Positions 1 to 6,565 of a stretch of 8,647 nt of DNA are shown one piece after another; position 1 is the first letter of the stretch, and each line of letters begins with the position of its first letter. Source of the DNA: Chloroflexota bacterium. Lineage in GTDB: Bacteria; Chloroflexota; Dormibacteria; Dormibacterales; Dormibacteraceae. The notes under the pieces were generated by a model that saw only the letters and a list, made by a program, of their open reading frames with translations, had not been told where the DNA came from and made no database searches. The position numbers and the translations under genes are program-made. Location: NCBI GenBank assembly GCA_005880345.1, contig VBGE01000118.1, forward strand, positions 1 through 8,647, read 5' to 3'.

Positions 1-105
1 GGTCAGGACCTGCCGAACGAGGAGATCACCCTCGGCCAGATCGGCTGCGTCCTGGGCACGCACACGGGCCCGAGAGCACTGGGGATCGTCTACCTCAAGA
101 AGTAA
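1..105 (+). CDS. DegV family fatty-acid-binding protein, C-terminal end (partial)
   Basis: The first 34 codons in frame 1 end at TAA 103-105 and read as the end of a protein whose beginning lies before the window. The segment IGCVLGTHTGPRALGIVYL matches the closing motif of DegV-family proteins, usually GPVIGTHTGPGALG, part of the fatty-acid-binding domain. The usual PGA is PRA here. DegV/FakB proteins bind a fatty acid and, with the kinase FakA, present it for phosphorylation; whether this copy does so cannot be judged from its tail. DegV and FakA/DAK genes often sit just before recG, which agrees with recG lying on the same strand at 2648. The last 11 bases overlap the end of the convergent gene on the minus strand. 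The family call rests on this motif only. Confidence 0.8.
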   Translation, partial: GQDLPNEEITLGQIGCVLGTHTGPRALGIVYLKK

Positions 106-892
106 GCGACAGGTTCGCGGCAAGCTTCACGTCGTGCCCCGGGAGGGGCCAGACGCGAAGGATCGGCGGCGTCACCGCGATCAGCCGGGGCAAAGCCTTC
201 ACCACAAGCCGGAAAAACCGCTCGTGGCCCCGTCCCCACTTGAGGCCGTACTGCTCCCGCAGCCCAGCGGGCAGCAGGCCCGCCGTGACGACCTCGAACG
301 GGATCATCGCTCCGCCCGGCACGAGCCGCACTTTCGGACGAAGCACGAAACGCCCCAGCTCTCGCGCTCGCTCATCGACCTGCACCGGGCCCGATGCCGA
401 CAACATCGTGTCCACGTAAGAGCGGAAGTCTTCGAACGTGGCGGGGAACCGCTCGCGCGGAATGCCGAGCATCTCGCCCGCGATGTTCATCTGGCGGTAG
501 AACTCCTCCCGCGCACTCGCCGAAAGCGGTCGGACGAACGTCTCGTATGTCACCAGCGCACTGTCGACCAGCGTCGCGTGCACCCACAACAGCAGGTCCG
601 GGTCCAGCGCGCGGTAATCGCGTCCCCGCACCCGCGCATGGGTCCTGTTCACCGCGTTCACCGCCGCCAACGCGGTCTGCCGGTCGCCGAACACGATGGC
701 CATCGTCATGAGCACGGTCCGGCGCAGCCGCTGGATCGGCCGCACGCGAAAATCCGAATGCTCGTCGACGCCCGCGGCCACCTTCGGATGCGCCAGCTGC
801 ATCAGCAGCGCCCGCCCGCCCCCAAGGATCAGGACGTTCTCGCGGTTCACCTTCCGCACGATCGAGTCGTCGGGGAACAGCCCAGCCCGCAT
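95..892 (-). CDS. Oxygenase MpaB family / DUF2236 domain protein
   Basis: A 265-residue protein that is nearly all DUF2236, the domain shared by the fungal oxygenase MpaB and bacterial latex-clearing proteins (Lcp), where it can bind haem b. Visible hallmarks are the N-terminal LFPDDSIVRKVNREN, then LILGGGRALLMQLAHPKVAAG (residues 21-41) with His35, HSDF (His45), LLWVHATLVDS (His105) and MNIAGEMLGIP (residues 135-145). His35, His45 and His105 are candidate haem or catalytic residues by family analogy. No signal peptide is seen, so it is probably cytosolic. The start is ATG at 892-890; there is no clear Shine-Dalgarno. It is divergent from the membrane gene at 932 and its 3' end overlaps the degV tail by 11 bp. 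The family is confident; the substrate is unknown, and such proteins are often annotated only as oxygenase MpaB family. Confidence 0.85.
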   Translation of the reverse strand: MRAGLFPDDSIVRKVNRENVLILGGGRALLMQLAHPKVAAGVDEHSDFRVRPIQRLRRTVLMTMAIVFGDRQTALAAVNAVNRTHARVRGRDYRALDPDLLLWVHATLVDSALVTYETFVRPLSASAREEFYRQMNIAGEMLGIPRERFPATFEDFRSYVDTMLSASGPVQVDERARELGRFVLRPKVRLVPGGAMIPFEVVTAGLLPAGLREQYGLKWGRGHERFFRLVVKALPRLIAVTPPILRVWPLPGHDVKLAANLSLTS

Positions 893-917
893 GAAATCAA
901 TTAGAACAGGCGGCGGT

Positions 918-923
918 TAATCT
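918..923 (+). promoter_or_regulatory. -10-like hexamer for a leaderless start
   Basis: TAATCT fits the TANNNT -10 pattern and lies 8 bases before the GTG start at 932. Transcription would begin at or next to the start codon. No Shine-Dalgarno is present in between. No convincing -35 was seen, so this is a weak prediction. Confidence 0.35.
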
Positions 924-931
924 CTAGCTTC

Positions 932-1654
932 GTGGGCCAGCAGGTTTTCGTCTTCAGCGCGGCCTTCCTGGGCTCTGCAGTGGAGGCGACCGAAGCCCTG
1001 ACCATCGTCCTGGCCGTCGGCCTCACCCGCGGCTGGCGGGCTCCGCTGCTCGGCACCGTCGCGGCGCTCGTGTCTCTTGCAGTGCTCGTGATCCTCTTCG
1101 GCCAGCTCATCGTTACCCGGGTCCCCGACTCCGCCCTCAAGCTTGTCGTGGGCACGCTGCTCTTGCTCTTCGGGATCCGCTGGCTGCACCGCGCCGTTCT
1201 CCGGTCCGCCGGCGTCGCCGCCAAGCACGACGAGGAACGCGCGTACCAGCAGACCGTCGCCCAGCTTCAGGGCGAGGCCGAGAAGACCGACTGGGTCGGC
1301 TTCATCCTCGCGCTCAAAGGAGTGTTCCTGGAAGGTCTCGAGGTGGTGTTCATCGTGATCGGCGTGGGGGGGACCGGCCACGGCCTCCCGGTCGCTGTCG
1401 CCGGCGGCCTGGCCGCGGCCGTGGTCGTGGCCGCGACCGGAGTGGTGATCCGCAAGCCACTGGCGCGCGTGCCCGAGAACACCCTGAAATATGGGGTCGG
1501 CGTGATCCTCACGAGCCTGGGCACGTTCTGGGCCGCCGAAGGCATGGGCGCCTCGTGGCCCGGCGACTTCGTCTCGATCGGCGGCCTCGTGATCATCTAT
1601 TTCCTGGCGTCCCGCCTTGCCATCACGCTGATCCGCCGGCCCGCCCTGGCGTGA
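932..1654 (+). CDS. FTR1-like / COG4280-type polytopic membrane protein with internal duplication
   Basis: A 240-residue integral membrane protein with about six or seven hydrophobic helices and a hydrophilic loop around residues 92-120. It is an internal duplication. Half one has SAVEATEALTIVLAVG (residues 15-30) and RVPDSALKLVVGTLLLLFG (63-81); half two has VFLEGLEVVFIVIGVG (131-146) and RVPENTLKYGVGVILTSLG (179-197). The paired acidic motifs ExxE (Glu18/Glu21) and ExxE (Glu134/Glu137) resemble the REGLE motif of FTR1 iron permeases and the two-repeat cation transporters, so cation transport is a reasonable inference; the family itself (similar to COG4280) is uncharacterised. The start is GTG 932, the only plausible start after the in-frame stop at 902. 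It overlaps the next gene by GTGA, indicating translational coupling. The metal or other substrate is unknown. Confidence 0.75.
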   Translation: MGQQVFVFSAAFLGSAVEATEALTIVLAVGLTRGWRAPLLGTVAALVSLAVLVILFGQLIVTRVPDSALKLVVGTLLLLFGIRWLHRAVLRSAGVAAKHDEERAYQQTVAQLQGEAEKTDWVGFILALKGVFLEGLEVVFIVIGVGGTGHGLPVAVAGGLAAAVVVAATGVVIRKPLARVPENTLKYGVGVILTSLGTFWAAEGMGASWPGDFVSIGGLVIIYFLASRLAITLIRRPALA

Positions 1655-1860
1655 TCAACTTCCTCCGGGCGGCGCTGCGCCAGGTGGTCGGCCTGTTCGT
1701 CTCGGACTGGGTGCAGAGCGGCGTGGTCCTGGCGATCATCCTGGTCGCCTGGTTCGCGGTCTCTCGCATCGGCGCGCCGGGAGTCGTCGTCCTCGTAGTT
1801 CTTCTGGCGGCCCAGCTGGTCTGGTTCACGCGCGCCGACGCCCGCCGGACCCGCACCTAG
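1651..1860 (+). CDS. Small two-helix membrane protein coupled to the FTR1-like gene
   Basis: A 69-residue protein starting at GTG 1651, whose bases overlap the stop of the upstream gene (GTGA). It opens with an amphipathic segment (INFLRAALRQVVGLF), has two predicted membrane helices at about residues 23-38 and 44-60, and ends in a basic tail (RADARRTRT). I do not recognise a named family. A longer reading from an ATG at 1555 exists, but it runs through the upstream gene out of frame and its extra residues are arginine- and proline-rich shadow sequence, so the GTG start is preferred. The tight overlap suggests an accessory subunit or stabiliser of the duplicated membrane protein. That role is inference from position only. 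Confidence 0.65.
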   Translation: MINFLRAALRQVVGLFVSDWVQSGVVLAIILVAWFAVSRIGAPGVVVLVVLLAAQLVWFTRADARRTRT

Positions 1861-1879
1861 AAGCCGCACCCACGCGCGA

Positions 1880-2473
1880 TCAGCTCGTCGCTGCTGTGAT
1901 CTCGCTGTTGAACTGGTCGATCAGCGGCTTGTAGAACGCGGCGATCTCCGCCCCGATCTTGTCGATGTCATACGCGGAGATCTTCGCCTGGTCGGCCTGC
2001 ACCGTCGCCTCATACACCGCCACGCTCGCATCGTCCCCCGCGATCTGCGCATCCAGCTGCTTGCCGAAATCAGCGGCGAATGCGGAGAGGTCCGTCATCA
2101 GCGCATGCAGCTCAGAGGGCAATCCCGGCGATGTCGACAGCGCAGCCGCCGCCGCGATGTCGCTCTTCATCGCCGCAAGCGTGGTATGCGCCGCCGCCAG
2201 ATCCCCGGCCCCAACCTGCGAGTTCAGCGTCGTCAGCTCCGCCAGAGACACATACAGCGAATGCCAGAAGTGCCCATCCGCAGCCTCATCCGAAGCAATC
2301 GTCCGCGCCGCTTCCAACGCCGTCCGCGCATGCCCCAGGCGGGAAGTCTCGCGGTCCAAACTGCCATGGCCCACCATCGTCAGCCACCGCAGCGAACCCA
2401 GCTGCGACGACGCTGCAACAAGTGACGCATCATCCGCGTTGATAGTCTTGGTTGCGAGCTCACTGTTGGACAC
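1880..2473 (-). CDS. Hypothetical alanine-rich helical protein, probably missing its N-terminal anchor
   Basis: A 197-residue protein that I do not recognise. It is rich in Ala, Ser, Asp and Thr, has no cysteine, and looks almost wholly alpha-helical; GHFWHSLYVSLAEL (residues 67-80) and the C-terminal IAAFYKPLIDQFNSEI are its most distinctive parts. The first usable start in the frame is GTG 2473-2471, but the frame stays open upstream to a stop at 2611-2609 and reads protein-like sequence (FSDINTQLSAL, FNPQQAIVLVDKSV) without any ATG, GTG or TTG. A short signal-anchor reading lies just upstream in a different frame (see the entry at 2536-2619), so the gene may be frameshifted, by mutation or by sequence error. 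If joined, it would be an extracytoplasmic, membrane-anchored protein. It is convergent with the small membrane gene and divergent from recG. Confidence 0.6.
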   Translation of the reverse strand: MSNSELATKTINADDASLVAASSQLGSLRWLTMVGHGSLDRETSRLGHARTALEAARTIASDEAADGHFWHSLYVSLAELTTLNSQVGAGDLAAAHTTLAAMKSDIAAAAALSTSPGLPSELHALMTDLSAFAADFGKQLDAQIAGDDASVAVYEATVQADQAKISAYDIDKIGAEIAAFYKPLIDQFNSEITAATS

Positions 2474-2535
2474 AGATTTGTCGACGAGGACGATCGCCTG
2501 CTGAGGATTGAACGCGGAGCTGCTGCTCAGCGCAC

Positions 2536-2619
2536 TCAGCTGCGTATTGATGTCGCTGAATGTCGAGTGCCGACAATCAATACTGCGATCGCGATGATCT
2601 CGATTCGCTTACGACGCAT
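2536..2619 (-). other. Out-of-frame signal-anchor segment upstream of the 197-residue protein
   Basis: ATG at 2619-2617 reads MRRKRIEIIAIAVLIVG, a basic start followed by a hydrophobic stretch typical of a signal anchor, then runs out of frame to TGA at 2538-2536. The downstream frame (1880-2473) picks up protein-like sequence at about 2560. One missing base, or two extra bases, between roughly 2555 and 2571 would explain the break. It could also be a chance reading; the composition argues against chance but does not prove it. Confidence 0.45.
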
Positions 2620-2647
2620 GGGCACTCAGCCCCCGAACATACCGTAG

Positions 2648-4729
2648 ATGCCAGTGCTCGTTCTCCCTCATGCCCTGGACGCTCGGGTCGAAAGCCTGAA
2701 GTCCATCGGCAAGGCCAACGCCGAGCGGCTGGACAAGCTCGGGGTCAAAACCGTGCGCGACCTGCTCCTCACTCTGCCCTTCGCCCAGGACGCATTCATG
2801 GATACGAAGATCTCCGCGCTTGTTCCCGACACGCTCGCATCCGTCACCGGCACCGTGCTCTCGATCAAGCCGATCGTGACCCAGCGTCGCCACATGCGCC
2901 TGGTCGAAGCCATCGTCGCCGACGACAGCGGGGCTCAGCTCCGCGCCGTGTGGTTCAACTCAAGGTTCGTCCTCAAGTACCTGAACAAGGGCGACCGGGT
3001 GACCCTCGCCGGAACGGTCGAGAAGTCCACCTACGGCGGCCGCATCGGAATGGTCAATCCGCGTTACGAAGCGCTCGAGGGCAACGGCGAAGCTGGGCCG
3101 AAGAAAGTCGGCGGCATGACCCCCAGGTACCACCTGGTCAACGGCCTCACCTCGCGCAAGATCGCGGACTGGGTCGAGCAGGTGCTCCCGCTGGCCGACC
3201 GGCTCGAGGATCTGTTGCCGGAAGAGGTGCGAGAGCGCCACCACCTCGGAGATGTCGCCGACGCCGTTCGTCGCGGTCACAAGCCCGAGAACGAAGCCGA
3301 CTTCCGCGAGGCGAAGCGGCGCATGGCCTTCGCCGAGCTGTTCGAGCTGCAGACCGCGTTCGCGATGGTGCGCGCGAGCGTGGCGGCCGAGCCGGCGACG
3401 CCCATCCCGTACGAGCAGGAAGTCATCGACGCTTTCAAGACAGGAGTCGGATTCGACCTGACTAGGGCGCAGCGCAAGGCGACATGGGACGCGTTCAAAG
3501 ACATGCAGCAGACCATCCCCATGAACCGCCTCCTCAACGGCGACGTCGGATCCGGCAAGACCGCCGTCGCCGCAGCCTGTGCGGCCATGGCGCACGCCGC
3601 GGGAATGCAGACCGTCGTCATGGCCCCGACCGAGATCCTCGCGCGACAGCACCTGCGCAAGTTCCGCACGTACCTGGAGGAGAGCTTCAAAGGCCTCACC
3701 GTCGAGCTCCTGGTCAGCAGCCAGAGCGCCGCCGAGCGTCGCCGCGTGCGGACCGCAGCGGCGTCCGGCCACTGCGCGCTGGTCGTCGGCACACACGCGC
3801 TCATCGAGGACGACGTCGAGTTCGCCAACCTCGGCCTCGCGATCGTGGACGAGCAGCACCGCTTCGGCACACGTCAGCGCGAGCTGCTCCGGGCCAAGGG
3901 CCGCGGCAGGCCCCACTTCCTGGCCATGACCGCAACTCCGATTCCGCGCACGCTCGCGCTCGCCCTCTACGGCGAGATGACGCTTTCCGTCATCGACGAG
4001 ATGCCGCCGGGCCGCACCCCGGTCGAGACGGAGGTCATCGAGCCTGACGCCCGTGCCCGCGCCTACGACATCGTGAGACGCGAGGTCGACGCCGGCCACC
4101 AGGCTTTCGTCATCTGCCCCCTCATCGAGGAGTCCGAGTCCGTGATCGCGCGCTCCGCAACGGCCGAATTCGAGCGCTTGCAGAAGGACATATTTCCGCC
4201 GCCCATCCGGATGGGACTCATCCACGGCCGCATGAAAGAGAAGGACGAGGTCATGCAGCGCTTCGCTTCAGGCGACATCCAGGTCCTCGTCGCCACGGCG
4301 GTGGTCGAGGTGGGCGTGGACGTGCCGAACGCGACGGTGATGATGATCGAGGGCGCCGACCGCTTCGGCCTCGCCCAGCTGCACCAGTTCCGCGGCCGCG
4401 TCGGCCGTGGTTCAGCGAGCAGCTGCTGCCTCTTGCTTGCCGACGATCCAACGGACCGGACCCTGGCCCGGCTCGCGCTCGTCTCACGCATCCGCGACGG
4501 GTTCAAGCTCGCCGAGGAGGACATGCGCCTGCGCGGCATGGGCGAGCTCATGGGCCCGCGCCAGCACGGCATGTCCGATGTCGCGATGGACGCGCTCCAG
4601 CAGCCCGAGCTCCTGAATGACGTGCGCCAGGAGGCTGAGCTCATCGTCAGCCATGACCCTGAGCTCAAGGCTCATCCCTCCCTCAGGGCGGCGGTCATCC
4701 GCCGCGTGGAGCTGACCTCGATCAGCTAG
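2648..4729 (+). CDS. recG: ATP-dependent DNA helicase RecG
   Basis: A 693-residue superfamily 2 helicase that reverses stalled replication forks and branch-migrates Holliday junctions; this is the same length as the E. coli enzyme. The N-terminal wedge/OB-fold lies at about residues 50-150 (LASVTGTVLSIKP, then WFNSRFVLKYLNKGDRVTLAGTV). The helicase core carries Walker A GDVGSGKT (298-305), APTEILARQH (motif Ia), Walker B DEQHRFG (401-407), TATPIPRTLAL (428-438), VVEVGVDVPNA and QFRGRVGRG (580-588). The C-terminal RGMGELMGPRQHG corresponds to the TRG translocation motif, usually RGPGEFLGTRQSG. The start is ATG 2648; no Shine-Dalgarno precedes it, and an anchor-like ATG on the other strand begins 28 bp away, so the promoter region is very compact. 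Its end overlaps the convergent dioxygenase gene by 8 bp. All motifs are intact. Confidence 0.97.
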   Translation: MPVLVLPHALDARVESLKSIGKANAERLDKLGVKTVRDLLLTLPFAQDAFMDTKISALVPDTLASVTGTVLSIKPIVTQRRHMRLVEAIVADDSGAQLRAVWFNSRFVLKYLNKGDRVTLAGTVEKSTYGGRIGMVNPRYEALEGNGEAGPKKVGGMTPRYHLVNGLTSRKIADWVEQVLPLADRLEDLLPEEVRERHHLGDVADAVRRGHKPENEADFREAKRRMAFAELFELQTAFAMVRASVAAEPATPIPYEQEVIDAFKTGVGFDLTRAQRKATWDAFKDMQQTIPMNRLLNGDVGSGKTAVAAACAAMAHAAGMQTVVMAPTEILARQHLRKFRTYLEESFKGLTVELLVSSQSAAERRRVRTAAASGHCALVVGTHALIEDDVEFANLGLAIVDEQHRFGTRQRELLRAKGRGRPHFLAMTATPIPRTLALALYGEMTLSVIDEMPPGRTPVETEVIEPDARARAYDIVRREVDAGHQAFVICPLIEESESVIARSATAEFERLQKDIFPPPIRMGLIHGRMKEKDEVMQRFASGDIQVLVATAVVEVGVDVPNATVMMIEGADRFGLAQLHQFRGRVGRGSASSCCLLLADDPTDRTLARLALVSRIRDGFKLAEEDMRLRGMGELMGPRQHGMSDVAMDALQQPELLNDVRQEAELIVSHDPELKAHPSLRAAVIRRVELTSIS

Positions 4730-5546
4730 GCGGTAGGTACGACGCCGTCAACATCCCGAAATACGTCGGCGCCTCATACGAAATAAGGTCGCCGCGCCAC
4801 CCGCGCACCGCTCCATGCAGGATCAGCATCTGCCACCAGCTGTCGGCCTTGGCGCTCTCGACCAGGCCGGGAGAGATGTCCGCCAACCGATCGAGGCGGT
4901 TCTCGCGGACGAGATCGAAGACCAGACCGTCGTATTCGCGCGCCGCCGGGTCGAACCCATAAGGCCCGCCCTCGAGGTGCGCGTGTCCGTGGTCCGCGCT
5001 GGCGATGAACGCGACTCGCCGGCTGCTCTGGGCCGCCACCGCAGCGATCGCCGCCCCCGCCGTCACGTGGTCTGAGGCCGGCAGGTCGCGCGCGGGCGTG
5101 ACGACGACGATTGGCAAGGCCGGCTCGCGCCTCCCGCCCATGAACCACAGCGGGATCAGCACGCCCCAATCCATCGGCGCGACCGCAGTCGCTGGATCGT
5201 TGGAACCGAAGCTCACGCCCGCCGCCGTCAATCCCGCGCCGCCCATCGCCTCGAGCACGCGCCATGCCAGCTCCATGTCCGAGGGCACGTCCAGCTCGAT
5301 CGGCGGCACCACGCCGTTCAACCGTCCCTTCACGCGACTTGCGACCACCACACCCAAAGCGCTCGCGATGTGCACGTTGTGCGGCGTCGCGACCACGGTC
5401 ACGTCCGGCGCGGCCGCAGCAAACCGACGGCCCAGCTCCTCCATGCCCGCGCGAGTGACAGCAGCCACATCCCGCTCCTCCGGCGCGCACGCCTCGGCGA
5501 TGGCGATGCCTCCGTGCGGCGCGATCGCTCCGAACACCAGAGGCAT
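4722..5546 (-). CDS. Class III extradiol ring-cleavage dioxygenase, LigB/MEMO superfamily
   Basis: A 274-residue LigB-superfamily protein. Members cleave catechol-type rings with non-haem iron or, like MEMO and AmmeMemoRadiSam system protein B, have other roles. Visible motifs are IAPHGG (His11), ATPHNVHI (His56), SFGSNDPATAVAPMDWG (residues 112-128), SADHGHAH (183-190, with His186 and His188) and SYEAPTYFGMLTASY (256-270, with Glu258). His11, His56 and Glu258 match the usual iron-ligand pattern of LigB, and His186 or His188 would be the catalytic base; these assignments are by analogy. The start is ATG 5546-5544, with a TAGTAT hexamer 6 bases upstream. It is divergent from selD across only 20 bp and convergent with recG. 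No ring-hydroxylating or downstream catabolic genes are nearby, so the substrate is not evident, and a radical-SAM partner is not seen. Confidence 0.85.
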   Translation of the reverse strand: MPLVFGAIAPHGGIAIAEACAPEERDVAAVTRAGMEELGRRFAAAAPDVTVVATPHNVHIASALGVVVASRVKGRLNGVVPPIELDVPSDMELAWRVLEAMGGAGLTAAGVSFGSNDPATAVAPMDWGVLIPLWFMGGRREPALPIVVVTPARDLPASDHVTAGAAIAAVAAQSSRRVAFIASADHGHAHLEGGPYGFDPAAREYDGLVFDLVRENRLDRLADISPGLVESAKADSWWQMLILHGAVRGWRGDLISYEAPTYFGMLTASYLPPS

Positions 5547-5551
5547 GGCCC

Positions 5552-5557
5552 GATACT
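5552..5557 (+). promoter_or_regulatory. -10-like hexamer before selD
   Basis: GATACT lies 9 bases before the ATG at 5567 in the 20-bp gap between two divergent genes. It would give a very short leader or none. It overlaps the candidate hexamer of the opposite gene, so the two promoters may compete for polymerase. Weak evidence. Confidence 0.3.
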
Positions 5558-5558
5558 A
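5553..5558 (-). promoter_or_regulatory. -10-like hexamer for the dioxygenase gene
   Basis: On the minus strand TAGTAT fits TANNNT and is followed by exactly 6 bases and then the ATG of the dioxygenase gene, the spacing expected for a leaderless transcript starting at the A of ATG. No -35 element was confirmed. Confidence 0.4.
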
Positions 5559-5566
5559 ACCACCAC

Positions 5567-6565
5567 ATGGACAGCCCTCTGCGATTGACGGAGTACAGCC
5601 ACGGCGCGGGTTGAGCATGCAAGCTCAGCCCGGTGGAGCTAGGGCAGGTACTCGGGGCGCTGCCCCCGGTCGTCGATCCGAACGTGCTGCACGGTGCGGC
5701 CGCGCGCGATGACGCGGCGGTCTATCGCATCGCGCCCAACCGCGCCCTCGTGGCCACGGTCGACTTCTTCACGCCCATCGTCGACGATCCCTACGCCTAC
5801 GGCGCCATCGCCGCCGCCAACGCGCTCAGCGACGTGTATGCGGTCGGCGGCACGCCGCTCTTCGCCCTCGGCCTCACGGCATTTCCACGAGACAGGCTGG
5901 GCACCGGCATGCTGGAGAGGATCGTCGCCGGCGGCGCCGCCAAGATGGCCGAGGCGGGCATCGACGTGGTGGGCGGCCACTCCGTCGACGACCCCGAGCC
6001 GAAGTTCGGCTACACGGTCATCGGCGAGGTGAACCCGAAGAAGGCCGTCGGCCACGCCGGCGCGGTCGGGGGCGACATCCTGTTCCTCACCAAACCGCTC
6101 GGCACCGGCCTCGTCACGACCGCGATCAAGCGCGGTCTCTGTCCACCCGACCTCGAGGCCGAAGCGATCACGGTGATGACCAGGCTCAACCGCGAAGCCT
6201 CCGAGCTCATGGTCAAGGTCCGGGCGAGCGCGGCGACAGACGTCACGGGCTACGGCCTCATCGGCCACCTCGCCAACCTGCGCGGCGAGGCGGACATCGA
6301 CTTCGACTCCGTGCCCTTCATGAAGGGTGTCGGCAACCTCGCCGAACGCGACCTCTTCCCCGACGGGAGCCGTCGCAACCACGCCGCATTTCGCGACCGC
6401 GTCGAGTGGGGCGGTCTCGGCGAGCGCGAGCAATTGATGCTGTGCGACGCGCAGACCAGCGGCGGCCTGCTCGTCGCCGTCCCGCCCGAACGAGCCAAGC
6501 GTTTCCGCGTCGGCGACAGGATCGGCGTCATGCGCGACGACGGCGCGATCCGGATCCGCGCGTGA
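5567..6565 (+). CDS. selD: Selenide, water dikinase SelD, a selenoprotein with Sec encoded by in-frame TGA
   Basis: SelD makes selenophosphate from selenide and ATP, the selenium donor for Sec-tRNA and selenouridine. From ATG 5567 the frame reads LRLTEYSHGAG, TGA (codon 16, 5612-5614), ACKLSP and continues to TGA 6565, giving 332 residues including Sec. E. coli SelD has YSHGAGCGCK here, so Sec16 aligns with catalytic Cys17, Cys18 with Cys19, and Lys19 with Lys20. The body has ARDDAAVY (Asp48/Asp49), TVDFFTPIVDDPYAYG (Asp66), AANALSDVYAVGG (Asp89), GGHSVDDPEPKFGYTVIG, ATDVTGYGLIGHL and LCDAQTSGGLL, all SelD hallmarks. A start at GTG 5633 would drop the catalytic residues. Sec at this position is known in SelD of other organisms, for example Haemophilus. 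The stop overlaps the rsmD start (GTGA). Sec insertion is inferred, but the alignment on both sides of the TGA is strong. Confidence 0.93.
5618..5646 (+). promoter_or_regulatory. Candidate bacterial SECIS hairpin in selD
   Basis: Just after the TGA codon the bases AGCTC (5622-5626) pair with GAGCT (5636-5640) around a 9-base loop that contains G at its second position and a GGT. Below it TGC (5618-5620) can pair with GCA (5644-5646) across a small internal loop. Position and form agree with a SelB-binding bacterial SECIS, which lies within the coding sequence directly 3' of the UGA. A competing pairing of GCCC (5628-5631) with GGGC (5642-5645) exists. Found by eye; no folding was run. Confidence 0.55.

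Noticed and set aside
134..904. Long plus-strand open frame opposite the DUF2236 gene
   Set aside because: The translation is Arg/His/Pro/Gln-rich with no motif, while the minus strand reads a full DUF2236 protein; it is a GC-driven shadow.
2560..3465. 301-codon plus-strand frame overlapping the recG start
   Set aside because: Arg- and Pro-rich shadow of recG in another frame with no recognisable domain.
2960..4225. 421-codon minus-strand open frame inside recG
   Set aside because: recG on the plus strand carries every helicase motif; the antisense reading is low-complexity and typical of high-GC coding DNA.
5612..5614. TGA as a nonsense mutation making selD a pseudogene
   Set aside because: It falls exactly at the known Sec/Cys position, both sides are intact and a hairpin follows; a random stop at this codon is unlikely.
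5633..6565. selD starting at GTG 5633
   Set aside because: This start removes the catalytic Sec/Cys region that reads perfectly in frame upstream; the TGA reading explains the sequence better.
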